This document shows, in pieces, positions 17,543-26,875 of a stretch of DNA of 64,000 nt. Source of the DNA: Thermincola ferriacetica (GTDB lineage: Bacteria; Bacillota; Thermincolia; Thermincolales; Thermincolaceae). The notes under the pieces are model-generated. The model was not told the origin of the DNA. It was given only the letters and a program-made list of their open reading frames with translations, and did not search any database. The position numbers and the translations under genes were made by a program. Every line of letters starts with the position of its first letter. Position 1 is the stretch's first letter. The DNA lies in the NCBI RefSeq assembly GCF_001263415.1, contig NZ_LGTE01000015.1, positions 1-64,000 on the forward strand, given 5' to 3'.

Positions 17543-18409
17543 GTGCCTGATTTCAAAAAAGGGGATATTGTCACCAGAAAATCTTATAATTGTGACCTTT
17601 ATTTTCAAATAGTGGATTTTTTACCCGGCAGAAACGGAAATGACCGGGTATTGCTGAAAGGTCTGGATGTACGGCTTTGCGCTGATTGCCCGGTAACAGA
17701 TTTACAAAAAGTAACCCGTTCCCAGTTAAAGGAGTACAGAAAAAAATTTATTCTTCGTAATAATGAACTATTAAGCCGCATTTATAAAAAACGATCGTCT
17801 TTACGTCCGCATTTATTAAGAACCGCTGAAGCAGACAAAGCCAATTTTTTTGAGATCCCCGGGAAGGTCTTGCATGTAGATGGGAATGAAGATTACCTGA
17901 GACTTTGTGAAGCAATGTACAGCCAACTGGGATTGGAAGCAAAAGGAGCACATGTCCCCGAGCAGGAACAGCCGAAAAAAATAGTCGGACTGCTCCAGGA
18001 GTACCAACCTGATGTATTGGTGTTAACGGGCCATGACGGTTTTATAAAGGAGAAAAAAGATTTTCGGAGTTTAAACAGTTATCGTAATTCCAAGTACTTT
18101 GTCGAGGCTGTGAAATTGGCCCGAAAATTCAGGCCTAATAAGGACGACCTGATCATTGTGGCCGGAGCTTGCCAGTCCCATTACGAAGCTTTGTTAAGGG
18201 CCGGAGCAAACTTTGCCAGTTCACCCAAACGGGTTTTTATCCATGCTTTTGACCCGGTTTTTATTGTTGAGAAAATATGTTTTACATCGGCATCACAGAC
18301 TGTTTCCATAAATGACGTTATAGATAATACTTTAACCGGGATAAATGGCCTGGGGGGTATTGAAACCCGTGGGAAACACAGATGGGGGTTCCCTAAATCA
18401 CCTTATTGA
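17543..18409 (+). CDS. yabG: Sporulation-specific protease YabG
   Basis: Spore-coat protease that trims coat proteins such as SafA in B. subtilis. The protein aligns along its length with YabG: FKKGDIVTRKSY at the start, PGKVLHVDGNEDYL, VLVLTGHDG, VAGACQSHYEALLRAGANFASSP, and GLGGIETRGK at the end. 288 residues from GTG 17543, with GGAGGGGAAGGA upstream. An earlier in-frame ATG region would add about 90 residues unlike the family, so I rejected it. Confidence 0.95.
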   Translation: MPDFKKGDIVTRKSYNCDLYFQIVDFLPGRNGNDRVLLKGLDVRLCADCPVTDLQKVTRSQLKEYRKKFILRNNELLSRIYKKRSSLRPHLLRTAEADKANFFEIPGKVLHVDGNEDYLRLCEAMYSQLGLEAKGAHVPEQEQPKKIVGLLQEYQPDVLVLTGHDGFIKEKKDFRSLNSYRNSKYFVEAVKLARKFRPNKDDLIIVAGACQSHYEALLRAGANFASSPKRVFIHAFDPVFIVEKICFTSASQTVSINDVIDNTLTGINGLGGIETRGKHRWGFPKSPY

Positions 18410-18469
18410 AAGAAAAGTGGGGAAGGTTGGTGTAATCATGTTATTTAAATACCTGCGGGGGTGTTTTTA

Positions 18470-19438
18470 ATGCGTGTTTTGGTGACAGGAGCAGCGGGGC
18501 TTTGTGGTACCCATCTGGTAGACGAATTAGTAAGAGACAAGGAGATATCTAAGGTATATGGAATCGACAATTTATCCCGCGGTTTTCCCAGGAAAGAAGA
18601 ATTTGTGATTGGGGAACAGTGGCAAGGTAAATTTGAACTGATTGTTAAGAAGTACCAGGACCTTTCGGTCAGAGAAATTAACAACCTCGATGTTGATGTA
18701 GTTGTGCACTTGGCTGCTTATAACAGCGCGCGGGAAGCGATGGAAACGCCTGATGAATATTTTGTGAATAACGATTACGGTACTATGAAATTACTGCAAA
18801 AGCTGTTTCATACCAAAAAAAACCCCTTCTTCATTTTTGCTTCTGCCGCTGAAATATACGGTAAACCTGTAAAAGAACCCGTTTCCGAAAGCTCTGCTCC
18901 AACTGCCATGAATATATTTGCGGCTACTAAATTAGCAGGCGAGAACTATTGCTCCGTCTTTTTTAATTGGTATAATTACCCTTTAGCTGTTATCAGGCTG
19001 AGCAAGGTATATGGTGAAAACCAGAATCTTGTAGGCTATACGTCCGTTGTAGGCAATTTTATCTGCAGAGCTCTCCGGGATGACCCGCTGATTATCTATG
19101 GGTGTGGGGGGCAGACGAGGGATTTCATTTACGCCGGGGATGTTGCCAAGGCTATAACCGGTATTATTAAGGCCCGCAAAAAAGTATGCGGCCAGGTAAT
19201 AAACATAGCCTCAGGGAAAGTGATTAGTATAGAAGAACTAGCCAGGAACATCATTGATTTGAGTGGCGCAAAGTCAGAAATCATTAAACTTCCGCCGGTA
19301 AAAGGAGACTATCCCGGTTATCTTCTAGATATTTCGAAAGCCTGTGAATTATTAAACTGGTCGGCTTCAACTCCTCTTGATGTAGGGTTGAAGAGGACTA
19401 TTAACTGGCACAGACAGGTTATGAATCTGGGAATATGA
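18470..19438 (+). CDS. NAD-dependent epimerase/dehydratase family protein
   Basis: Extended short-chain dehydrogenase of the nucleotide-sugar epimerase type, 322 residues. Rossmann motif GAAGLCG at residues 7-13 and HLAAY near 80 bind NAD. The catalytic Ser region FASAAEIYG is present. At the usual YxxxK site I read F150-AAT-K154, so the catalytic Tyr is replaced by Phe while Lys is kept. That argues for altered or absent redox chemistry. ATG 18470 has GGGGGTG upstream. It follows yabG by about 60 bases and precedes the LysM gene. Confidence 0.8.
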   Translation: MRVLVTGAAGLCGTHLVDELVRDKEISKVYGIDNLSRGFPRKEEFVIGEQWQGKFELIVKKYQDLSVREINNLDVDVVVHLAAYNSAREAMETPDEYFVNNDYGTMKLLQKLFHTKKNPFFIFASAAEIYGKPVKEPVSESSAPTAMNIFAATKLAGENYCSVFFNWYNYPLAVIRLSKVYGENQNLVGYTSVVGNFICRALRDDPLIIYGCGGQTRDFIYAGDVAKAITGIIKARKKVCGQVINIASGKVISIEELARNIIDLSGAKSEIIKLPPVKGDYPGYLLDISKACELLNWSASTPLDVGLKRTINWHRQVMNLGI

Positions 19439-19516
19439 AAAAAGTTAGTACATATTTAGGGCTTCTTTATATATATATATAAGGAATTATTTTTAAAGAA
19501 GGGAGGGGAAGTTTCC

Positions 19517-20188
19517 ATGTCACAGGACAAAAACCGCTTTATCTTTTTTAAATACGTTCCGCAAAAGAAAAAAACCAAGCCTGTAAAAAAGGATACCCTT
19601 GACAGCCTCGTCGAAAAGAAAATCCCCTTAGATGACGAGGAGTTACAAGAGCAGAACCCTGAATTAAACGAGCCGACAAACATAGAAGAATTGCTTGAGC
19701 CGCCGGTGCATGAGTCGCTTGATTTACCCACTGATGAAGAGGCTTCAAAAACAGAAGTTTTCCCGGATCAAAATTCTGCAGGAGAAATAGCTGAAGAAGA
19801 GGAACCCAAAAAGGAAGACTCCGATGCAGAGGCTCCTGATGCGGAAGGTGAAGCAACAGGTTTTCCTGGCTGGCCGGGATTCCCTGATTTTCCGGAATGG
19901 CCTGAAGAACCCGAGTGCCCGGAATTACCCGAAGAACCTGAATGTCCGGAACTACCAAAAGAACCGGAATGCCCTGAATTCCCCGAATTTCCTGAAGAAC
20001 CTGGGCCTTGCCCGGAAAACAGCGTTATCCATATAATTCGACGTGGCGATACCTATTGGAAACTGGCCAGAAAGTATAATACTACTGTGGAGGCTATTGA
20101 AGCGGCCAACCCCGATGTGAACCCGCTAAACCTGCAGATTGGGCAGACTATCTGTATTCCGCTGGGAATCCCCGGGGCAAAGGGCTAG
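19517..20188 (+). CDS. LysM protein with acidic Pro/Glu/Cys repeats
   Basis: 223 residues with no signal peptide. The first 110 residues are strongly acidic. About 114-170 is a low-complexity stretch with repeats of the EEPECPELP type, so Cys recurs in a Pro/Glu frame. A single C-terminal LysM domain (about 173-218; RRGDTYWKLARKYN and LQIGQTICIP) binds peptidoglycan. The layout recalls spore-cortex/coat morphogenetic proteins such as SafA, a YabG substrate, and yabG lies two genes upstream. A coat role is therefore plausible but inferred. GGGAGGGGAAG precedes the ATG. Confidence 0.78.
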   Translation: MSQDKNRFIFFKYVPQKKKTKPVKKDTLDSLVEKKIPLDDEELQEQNPELNEPTNIEELLEPPVHESLDLPTDEEASKTEVFPDQNSAGEIAEEEEPKKEDSDAEAPDAEGEATGFPGWPGFPDFPEWPEEPECPELPEEPECPELPKEPECPEFPEFPEEPGPCPENSVIHIIRRGDTYWKLARKYNTTVEAIEAANPDVNPLNLQIGQTICIPLGIPGAKG

Positions 20189-20226
20189 TTTCAAACAAAG
20201 GCGCCGGAATACCGGGAAAAAGGTTT

Positions 20227-20263
20227 GTAATTACGGATGTATATGCATCCGTAATTTATTTTT
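20227..20263 (+). terminator. Terminator after the LysM gene
   Basis: ATTACGGATG and CATCCGTAAT arms with a short loop, then TTATTTTTG. Confidence 0.8.
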
Positions 20264-20326
20264 GTATATTTCTTTGTTTATTGGCAAAACTAGGTGAAGA
20301 TAAAATCCCGTTAAGGGGGTGAAAGA

Positions 20327-20500
20327 GTGGCTTTTTCAATAAACCAAGATATCTGCACGGCCTGCGGAACCTGCGCCGAGAAGTGTCCGGCCGGCGCCAT
20401 TAAAAAGGATGGCGCTTGCTATACTATTGATGCCAGCAAGTGTTCAATGTGCGGGATCTGTGCGGAAAACTGCCCGGTAGGCGCTTCATGCGAGCGCTAA
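20327..20500 (+). CDS. Small 2[4Fe-4S] ferredoxin
   Basis: 57-residue protein with two classical cluster motifs: C10-xx-C13-xx-C16-xxx-CP and C39-xx-C42-xx-C45-xxx-CP, plus extra Cys at 31 and 55. This is a clostridial-type electron carrier. GTG start at 20327, with AAGGGGGTG seven bases upstream. A terminator follows directly. Its neighbour downstream is a HgdB-like protein, and members of that family depend on low-potential electrons, so the two may work together (inference). Confidence 0.9.
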   Translation: MAFSINQDICTACGTCAEKCPAGAIKKDGACYTIDASKCSMCGICAENCPVGASCER

Positions 20501-20510
20501 GATTGAATGA

Positions 20511-20543
20511 AGGACTCTTCCTGAACAGGAAGGGTTTTTTTTA
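20511..20543 (+). terminator. Terminator after the ferredoxin gene
   Basis: CTTCCTG and CAGGAAG arms with a two-base loop, followed by GGTTTTTTTT. Confidence 0.8.
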
Positions 20544-20655
20544 TCAAGGTTATTTTGCGGTTAAAGATCCATTGGGGAATAAAATAGTTCTGATTGGAAA
20601 AACTTAGTTGCTGAAAAGTTTTTTAAACCAGAAAGAAGTTTTGGAGGGTCAGAAC

Positions 20656-21729
20656 GTGAAAATTACCTATCCCAACATGGGGAATTTGGGCATAGCAGTA
20701 AAATGCGCATTGGCCGGGTTAAGATTTGAAGTTGTACCGCCTCCGCCTGTAACCAAGGCAACAGCGTCAATTGGTGCCCGGTTTGCGCCCGAAGGAGCCT
20801 GTTATCCTTTTAAACTGGTTTTGGGGAATGTAATTGAAGGTTTAGAACAAGGGGCTGATACGGTTATTATGCTTGGTGGCGAAGGACCATGTCGCTTTGG
20901 CTATTTCGGGCATCTGATGGGAGAAATACTTAGGGATGCCGGTTACCGTTGCCACATCATCGTCCTGGAGGGCGAAGAAACAGTTCAACAGCTTGACGCT
21001 CTGCGGGTAGCTGCCAATGCAACCTGGGCCGAGGTATATAGGGCCGTGAAGCTAGGTTGGGCCAAAATCTGTGCGGCAGACCGGATAGAATCCGTGGTTC
21101 ACAGGTGCAGGCCTTTGGAGCGGAAAACAGGACAGGTAACAAAAATATTCGGGTCAGGCTTAATAGCTATAGACAAGGCCATGGACAGGGAAACCCTGGT
21201 CCGGGAAGAAGAAAACACATTGCAAGCAATCAGGCAGGCAGTTGAATCGAAGCGAAAACCTGTTTTAAAAATTGGTTTGGTGGGCGATATATATATGTTA
21301 ATTGAACCCTATGCCAATTACCGGGTTGAAGAATTCCTGAACGGTATGGGGATAGAAGTATGCAGGTCAATTTTTATATCGGGTTGGATTAAAAACCACC
21401 TGGGAAAAATAAAAGCCTACCTACATAAACAGAGTTTGCTAAAGGATGCTTTTCCATATTTGACTGATTTTGTAGGCGGGCACGGTGTTGATACAGTGGC
21501 CAATACTATTCGGTATTACCGCCAGGGGTTTGACGGTATAATCCACATCCTGCCCATGACCTGTATGCCGGAAATTGTAGCTCAGTCGGTTACTCCGAAG
21601 CTACGGCAGGAAACGGGCATTCCTGTTCTGACCCTGGTTTTGGACGAACACAGTGCATCAGCCGGCTTATACAGCAGACTGGAGGCTTTTGCCGATATGT
21701 TATTGAGAAGGAAAGTGATGTATATCTAA
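20656..21729 (+). CDS. 2-Hydroxyacyl-CoA dehydratase component-like protein (HgdB/CoA-activase related)
   Basis: 357 residues. The pattern resembles the stand-alone acyl-CoA dehydratase activase-related proteins (DUF2229/HgdB-like fold) found in anaerobic Firmicutes. EGACYPFK and GEGPCRFGYFG hold conserved Cys that would coordinate a [4Fe-4S] cluster; GADTVIMLGG and VGDIYMLIEPYANY are family-like. No activase ATPase gene lies next to it. GTG start at 20656, seven bases after GGAGGG. The substrate is unknown. Confidence 0.7.
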   Translation: MKITYPNMGNLGIAVKCALAGLRFEVVPPPPVTKATASIGARFAPEGACYPFKLVLGNVIEGLEQGADTVIMLGGEGPCRFGYFGHLMGEILRDAGYRCHIIVLEGEETVQQLDALRVAANATWAEVYRAVKLGWAKICAADRIESVVHRCRPLERKTGQVTKIFGSGLIAIDKAMDRETLVREEENTLQAIRQAVESKRKPVLKIGLVGDIYMLIEPYANYRVEEFLNGMGIEVCRSIFISGWIKNHLGKIKAYLHKQSLLKDAFPYLTDFVGGHGVDTVANTIRYYRQGFDGIIHILPMTCMPEIVAQSVTPKLRQETGIPVLTLVLDEHSASAGLYSRLEAFADMLLRRKVMYI

Positions 21730-21812
21730 TTGACGAACTGCTGCGCTCGGATGTATAATTTTGATATACCCCTATATGGTATATTGCAAATAAACAGGCA
21801 GTTGTTGTTTTT

Positions 21813-22550
21813 TTACACATGCAGAAAATCGAGGGCGAAGATTAATAGGAAACCGGCCATGGCTCCCAGAGTAGAAAAGTTGGGGTGCTTTTTCCTGGAT
21901 TCAGGGAGGATTTCATTTTTAACTATATAGGTCATAGCGCCTGCTGCCAGGCTTAACAGGGAGGCGATTAAACCGGGTGAAATGTTTACCAGTAAAAGTC
22001 CCATATAAGTGCCCAGAGGAGTGAAGAGACTTACCAGTAAGTTAATGGCCAGGATTTTTTTGCCGGAAACGCCGCTCATACGCAGGGGAACGGCAGTTGC
22101 CATTCCTTCCGGAATATTGTGCAGTCCAATAGCTGTAGCAATGACCAGACCAAGTTTATTTTTAGCCGAGTATCCCGCAGCAATGGCGAAACCTTCGGGG
22201 AGGTCATGTAGGGCTATGCCGATGGCAATTAAATAGCCCATTTTTACCAGGCGCTTTTTACCGGCACCTGGTAGAGGTGTTAACGGACGGTATATTTGAT
22301 CCAGCAGAATGTCCAGTGAAACCATCAACATGATTCCAAAACTAAAGCCAGTGAGGGCTTGTTTTATCGAACCGTAGGCAAGGGAAGACGGAATCAGATC
22401 CATGACCACCACGGCCAGCATGATTCCGCCGGCCAATCCGAAGAGGAGTGAAAAGGTTTTTTCGGCAGGGCGCCCCATACATATTACTATGAAACTTCCC
22501 AAGCACGTGGCCAACCCGGCAACTATACTGGTCAGGAAAATATAGGACAT
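21813..22550 (-). CDS. ZIP-family divalent metal transporter
   Basis: Integral membrane protein of about 245 residues with eight hydrophobic segments. HDLPEGFA and LHNIPEGMA are the two metal-binding motifs of TM4 and TM5 in ZIP transporters (zinc or iron uptake or release). I start at ATG 22550, a few bases after CTGGAGGGGAG; the frame runs to 22634 without a ribosome site. Convergent to the preceding gene. Confidence 0.92.
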   Translation of the reverse strand: MSYIFLTSIVAGLATCLGSFIVICMGRPAEKTFSLLFGLAGGIMLAVVVMDLIPSSLAYGSIKQALTGFSFGIMLMVSLDILLDQIYRPLTPLPGAGKKRLVKMGYLIAIGIALHDLPEGFAIAAGYSAKNKLGLVIATAIGLHNIPEGMATAVPLRMSGVSGKKILAINLLVSLFTPLGTYMGLLLVNISPGLIASLLSLAAGAMTYIVKNEILPESRKKHPNFSTLGAMAGFLLIFALDFLHV

Positions 22551-22701
22551 AAACTCCCCTCCAGCAGGAATTCTGCTAATATTTATTCTTAAAAGTGCTT
22601 GATTATTACATGTCAAATCGTGCCCTCTTTTCAAGTTCCCCCTTTTAAAGTACTTTCAAAAAATTACCTCTTTACAGAATAAAATGAAGGAATTCCGCGT
22701 A

Positions 22702-22711
22702 TTTTGTCGAA
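22702..22711 (+). promoter_or_regulatory. Spo0A box upstream of the chemotaxis operon
   Basis: TTTTGTCGAA, containing the 0A core TGTCGAA, 54 bases before the cheW start codon. No clear sigmaD or sigmaA promoter was recognised around it; a poor TTGTCG-N17-CAATAT overlaps the box. Confidence 0.5.
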
Positions 22712-22764
22712 CTAACCCTATACTGACAATATATAGCAACTTTTTTCGAGCAGGGGGAAACAAA

Positions 22765-23235
22765 ATGAGTGAGGAAAATAATTATTTCGAAAAGCAGTAC
22801 GTGGTATTCCGGCTGGGAAAAGAAACTTACGGTCTGGACATCGAAAGTGTAAGGGAAATTATTACTATGCAGAATATCACTGAGGTGCCGAGGACACTTG
22901 AATACATAGAAGGGGTCATTAACCTTAGAGGGCGTGTTATTCCTGTCTATAACATCAGGAGAAAATTTGGCTTGCCTGAGGAAGAAATCACCAGAGCGTC
23001 CAGAATTGTCGTCGTTGAAGTTGAAGGCAACACCATCGGCATGATTGTAGACGGTGTTTCCGAAGTTCTGAGGATATCCAGCGAAATGGTCGAACGACCG
23101 TCAGAGATAGTTTGTGACGTTGATACGGAATATTTGGCCGGGGTAGCCAAGCTGAACGATAAACTGGTAATTTTGCTTGATATTGATAAGGTTTTAAGCA
23201 AAGATGAGCATCCGGTGCTTGAAAATATCAGCTAA
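22765..23235 (+). CDS. cheW: Chemotaxis coupling protein CheW
   Basis: SH3-like adaptor linking chemoreceptors to CheA. 156 residues, with a full CheW domain from about 12 to 150 (FRLGKETYGLDIESVREI at the start, then VINLRGRVIPVYN). ATG 22765 lies a few bases after GGGGGAA. First gene of a seven-gene chemotaxis operon. Confidence 0.95.
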   Translation: MSEENNYFEKQYVVFRLGKETYGLDIESVREIITMQNITEVPRTLEYIEGVINLRGRVIPVYNIRRKFGLPEEEITRASRIVVVEVEGNTIGMIVDGVSEVLRISSEMVERPSEIVCDVDTEYLAGVAKLNDKLVILLDIDKVLSKDEHPVLENIS

Positions 23236-23263
23236 ATAACCCCTGGAATGGAGGGAATGTTAA

Positions 23264-25354
23264 ATGGGTTTAAATTTGGACGCTTCGCCGGAAGAACTGA
23301 AATTGTTTTTGGAAGAAGCAGAAGAACATATGCAGACTTTAGAAGACGACTTGGTCAGGCTAGAAAAAGAAGCCGATAATGAGGAATTGCTGCAGGAAAT
23401 TTTTCGTGCTTCACATACCCTAAAAGGGTCTTCTGCTACTATTGGCCATAAAAGGATGGCGGAATTGACCCATGCCATGGAAAATGTTTTGGACAAACTC
23501 CGCAAAAACCAACTGACGGTAAACAGTAGCATAGTCGATGTTTTATTTGAGTGCCTGGACCATTTGCGGGTGTTAAAAGAAGAAATCGTAAATGACGAAG
23601 AAAGTGATATAGATTTAACGGGCATTTTGGACAAGCTTGCCAATGTAAGCAATTTTGAAGGTGGAACCCTTGCGGCCCAGACAGCAGTATCAACAGCGCC
23701 GGCAGTTGAGACACGGCAAAACGTACCCGAAATTGATTTCAGTTATGATGAGAAGACGCACCTGGATAAGGGAATAAAAGAAGGGCAAACGGCGCTTGTA
23801 ATTTCGACCAAGTTTGATGTAGAACCCGAAATGTTGGCCGTAAGGTGCTTCGTAACTTTAATGGCTATCCGCGAATGGGGAGACGTTGTGAAATCAATTC
23901 CGTCAGCAGAAGATATAGAGAAAGAACAGGTAGGCAGTGAACTTACTGTAGTCCTGTTAACAAAAGAAACACCGGAGAATATAGAAAAACTGCTCAAAGA
24001 TCTGCCCAACCTGACCGAACCTTCTGTGAGAAAACTTGACTTAAGCGACGAGATGGCAGCAACTAATATGTCAGGGGCAGAAAAACCGGGTGCGCAGCAG
24101 GAGCAGGAAAAGCCTAAATCCAGACAATCCAAAGATGTGGCTGACCGGGCTGCCGGTTTAAAGAAAAGCAGCAACCGGACTGTCCGGGTTGATGTGGACC
24201 TCTTGGACAGCCTCATGAACCTGGTCGGAGAACTGGTCATAGACCGGACAAGGTTGTTCCAGATTTACGGTGAATTAGAAAACAATTATGATATGGATGA
24301 AATATCACAGGAGCTTGGCCGAACATCTGTGCATATAGGTCGTGTTTCTACGCAACTGCAGGAATTGATTATGAAGGCCCGGATGCTGCCTGTGGAAAGC
24401 CTTTTTAACAAATTTCCGCGTATGGTCAGGGACTTGTCTCATAAGGCAGGAAAAGAAGTAAACTTCGTTATGACCGGACAGGAGACTGAGTTGGACCGTT
24501 CTATTATTGAGGAAATAGGCGACCCGCTGATTCATTTACTGCGGAACGCCCTGGACCATGGCATAGAGCCGCCCGGCGAACGGGTCGCGGCAGGGAAACC
24601 GCCTGTGGGTAATTTATGGCTGCAGGCCGCCCATGAAGAAAACCATATTATCATCTCAATAAGAGATGATGGACGCGGCATTGATCCGGAAGTAGTCAGA
24701 AAGAGCGCTGTGAAGAAAAACCTGCTTACAGAAGAGCAAGCCAAGCGCTTAACTGACAAAGAAGCTATTAACCTTATATTTGCTTCAGGGCTCAGTACAG
24801 CGCAAAAGGTTACCGATGTATCAGGTCGCGGTGTTGGTATGGACGTAGTAAGGACCAACATTGAACGTATTAATGGGGCTATCGAGATTAATACGGCCGT
24901 TGGCAAAGGAACGGAGTTTAAAATTAAGCTACCTTTAACTCTTGCCATTATTCGGGCTCTTTTAGTGTCCCTGAATAAGCATGTCTATGCGATACCTCTT
25001 TCTTCTGTGATTGAAACTATTCGTATGCGCAGCAACCAGGTCGAATATGTCAACAATCGGGAAGTTATTGTTGTAAGAGGTAAGGTTCTGCCCCTCATCA
25101 GGCTGGAAAAGGTCTTTAATATAAAAGGTGGGGCGAAGGACAAGGACAAGTTATTTGTCGTTGTGGTCAACCTGGCCGGCACCCAGGTGGGCATAGTGGT
25201 TGATTCGCTTGTTGGCGAACAGGAAATAGTAATAAAGAGCCTTGGCAAATATATAGGAGATGTGCCGGGAATTTCAGGAGCGGCAATATTAGGCGACGGA
25301 AATGTGGCTTTAATCGTGGATGTGCCAAACCTTTTGAAAAAAGCCGCATCGTAA
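23264..25354 (+). CDS. cheA: Chemotaxis histidine kinase CheA
   Basis: 696 residues with the full CheA domain series. HPt domain at about 5-110, with phospho-acceptor H51 in ASHTLKGSS. P2-like region at about 165-250. Dimerisation domain at about 305-370. HATPase_c at about 370-560, with N-box HLLRNALDHG and G-boxes DDGRGID and GRGVGMD. CheW-like domain at about 560-690. GGAGGG precedes the ATG. The operon contains CheB but no CheR. Confidence 0.97.
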   Translation: MGLNLDASPEELKLFLEEAEEHMQTLEDDLVRLEKEADNEELLQEIFRASHTLKGSSATIGHKRMAELTHAMENVLDKLRKNQLTVNSSIVDVLFECLDHLRVLKEEIVNDEESDIDLTGILDKLANVSNFEGGTLAAQTAVSTAPAVETRQNVPEIDFSYDEKTHLDKGIKEGQTALVISTKFDVEPEMLAVRCFVTLMAIREWGDVVKSIPSAEDIEKEQVGSELTVVLLTKETPENIEKLLKDLPNLTEPSVRKLDLSDEMAATNMSGAEKPGAQQEQEKPKSRQSKDVADRAAGLKKSSNRTVRVDVDLLDSLMNLVGELVIDRTRLFQIYGELENNYDMDEISQELGRTSVHIGRVSTQLQELIMKARMLPVESLFNKFPRMVRDLSHKAGKEVNFVMTGQETELDRSIIEEIGDPLIHLLRNALDHGIEPPGERVAAGKPPVGNLWLQAAHEENHIIISIRDDGRGIDPEVVRKSAVKKNLLTEEQAKRLTDKEAINLIFASGLSTAQKVTDVSGRGVGMDVVRTNIERINGAIEINTAVGKGTEFKIKLPLTLAIIRALLVSLNKHVYAIPLSSVIETIRMRSNQVEYVNNREVIVVRGKVLPLIRLEKVFNIKGGAKDKDKLFVVVVNLAGTQVGIVVDSLVGEQEIVIKSLGKYIGDVPGISGAAILGDGNVALIVDVPNLLKKAAS

Positions 25355-25394
25355 TAAGAATGCAACGAATTATTCGGGAAAGGAGTATTTGGTT

Positions 25395-25751
25395 ATGGCG
25401 AAGGTGTTATTGGTTGATGATGCTGCCTTCATGCGCATGAGGTGTGCCAAGCTGCTTACTGAAAACGGGTATTCCGTTGACGAGGCAGAAAACGGCCAGG
25501 AAGCCGTGGAGAAGTACCAGCAAATCAAACCGGATCTGGTTTTGATGGATATCACGATGCCGGTGATGGATGGCTTGACTGCCGTGGCAGAAATTAAAAA
25601 AATTGATCCCAACGCAAATATAGTTATGTGCAGCGCGCTGGGGCAGCAGAATACGGTAATGGCTGCCATTAAAGCAGGGGCCAAAGACTTTATTGTTAAA
25701 CCATATCAACCGGAGAAAATACTTTCTACCATTAAGCGTTTTGTGGGATAA
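25395..25751 (+). CDS. cheY: Chemotaxis response regulator CheY
   Basis: 118-residue single receiver domain. Acidic pair VDDA near the start, phospho-acceptor Asp in LVLMDITMPVMDG, the Ser/Thr position in CSALG, and Lys in VKPYQ. There is no output domain. ATG 25395 follows GGAGTATTT. Confidence 0.94.
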   Translation: MAKVLLVDDAAFMRMRCAKLLTENGYSVDEAENGQEAVEKYQQIKPDLVLMDITMPVMDGLTAVAEIKKIDPNANIVMCSALGQQNTVMAAIKAGAKDFIVKPYQPEKILSTIKRFVG

Positions 25752-25783
25752 GCTTTTTGAGAAGGCGCCGGGGAGGAAGCTTT

Positions 25784-26836
25784 ATGGCCAAGCGAATTGA
25801 AGTTTTGGTGGTTGATGACTCAGCTTATATGCGCAAGGTTGTTTCGAATATGCTTCAATCGGATGAAGAGATTTTTGTTGTCGATACAGCGCGGGACGGT
25901 TTGGACGCTCTGGAAAAAATAAAAAAATGGAAACCCGATGTTGTTACTCTGGACGTAGAAATGCCAAGGATGGACGGGTTAACGGCCCTGCAGAAAATCA
26001 TGGTGGAATGCCCTACTCCTGTAGTTATGTTAAGCAGTTTGACCCAGGAGGGCAGTGAAACTACTATTAAGGCGCTTACCTTAGGGGCCGTTGATTTTGT
26101 ACCCAAACCGTCGGGGGCCATATCGCTGGACATTGCAAGAGTTAAAGAAGAACTTATCCGAAAAATAAAGGTCTGTGCCAAGGCTTCATTAAAAAACATC
26201 CGGGCTTTGCAAATGATAGCTCCTATACCGAAAAAGGAAGCAGCGGCTGTTGCCGCCAAACCTTTAGCCGGGAAAACGCCGTCTAAAGTAGTTGTCATTG
26301 GCAGTTCGACGGGTGGGCCGAATGCCTTGCAGCAGGTTGTGCCAAAGCTTCCTGCAGATTTGCCTGCTGCTGTTTTAATTGTGCAGCACATGCCGCCCGG
26401 TTTTACCAAATCGCTTGCTGACCGGCTAAATGATATTTCCGGTATAACCGTAAAAGAGGCCAGCGCCGGGGATACCTTACAGACGGGTGTCGCCCTATTG
26501 GCCCCAGGTGGATACCATATGAATTTGGTTTCCAGTACCGTTATCGGACTTAATCAGAATCCTCCGGTGCATTCCGTTCGTCCGGCGGTGGATGTCACTA
26601 TGGAATCGGTGGTAAATTACTACGGACCCAATGTTGTTGGGGTTGTGCTAACCGGTATGGGGTATGATGGCTCCGGTGGGGCTAGCGCTATTAAGCGGGC
26701 AGGGGGCAAAGTAATTGCACAAAATGAAGATACCTGCGTGGTTTATGGCATGCCCAGGGTTGTGGTAGAAATGGGTAAAGCTGATAAGGTACTGCCCATC
26801 ACTGAGATTGCCGACGAGATTGTCAAAATGCTGTAA
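25784..26836 (+). CDS. cheB: Protein-glutamate methylesterase/deamidase CheB
   Basis: Receiver domain (1-120; VDDSAYMRKV, phospho-Asp in LDVEMPRMDG) joined by a linker to the methylesterase domain (about 165-348), with catalytic Ser in GSSTGGP, His in QHMPPGFT and Asp in GMGYDGSGG. 350 residues. ATG 25784 after GGAGGAAGC. It removes methyl groups from the chemoreceptors. Confidence 0.96.
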   Translation: MAKRIEVLVVDDSAYMRKVVSNMLQSDEEIFVVDTARDGLDALEKIKKWKPDVVTLDVEMPRMDGLTALQKIMVECPTPVVMLSSLTQEGSETTIKALTLGAVDFVPKPSGAISLDIARVKEELIRKIKVCAKASLKNIRALQMIAPIPKKEAAAVAAKPLAGKTPSKVVVIGSSTGGPNALQQVVPKLPADLPAAVLIVQHMPPGFTKSLADRLNDISGITVKEASAGDTLQTGVALLAPGGYHMNLVSSTVIGLNQNPPVHSVRPAVDVTMESVVNYYGPNVVGVVLTGMGYDGSGGASAIKRAGGKVIAQNEDTCVVYGMPRVVVEMGKADKVLPITEIADEIVKML

Positions 26837-26875
26837 AGATACAACAATAACCGGAAACAGGAGAGGGTGAAAACC

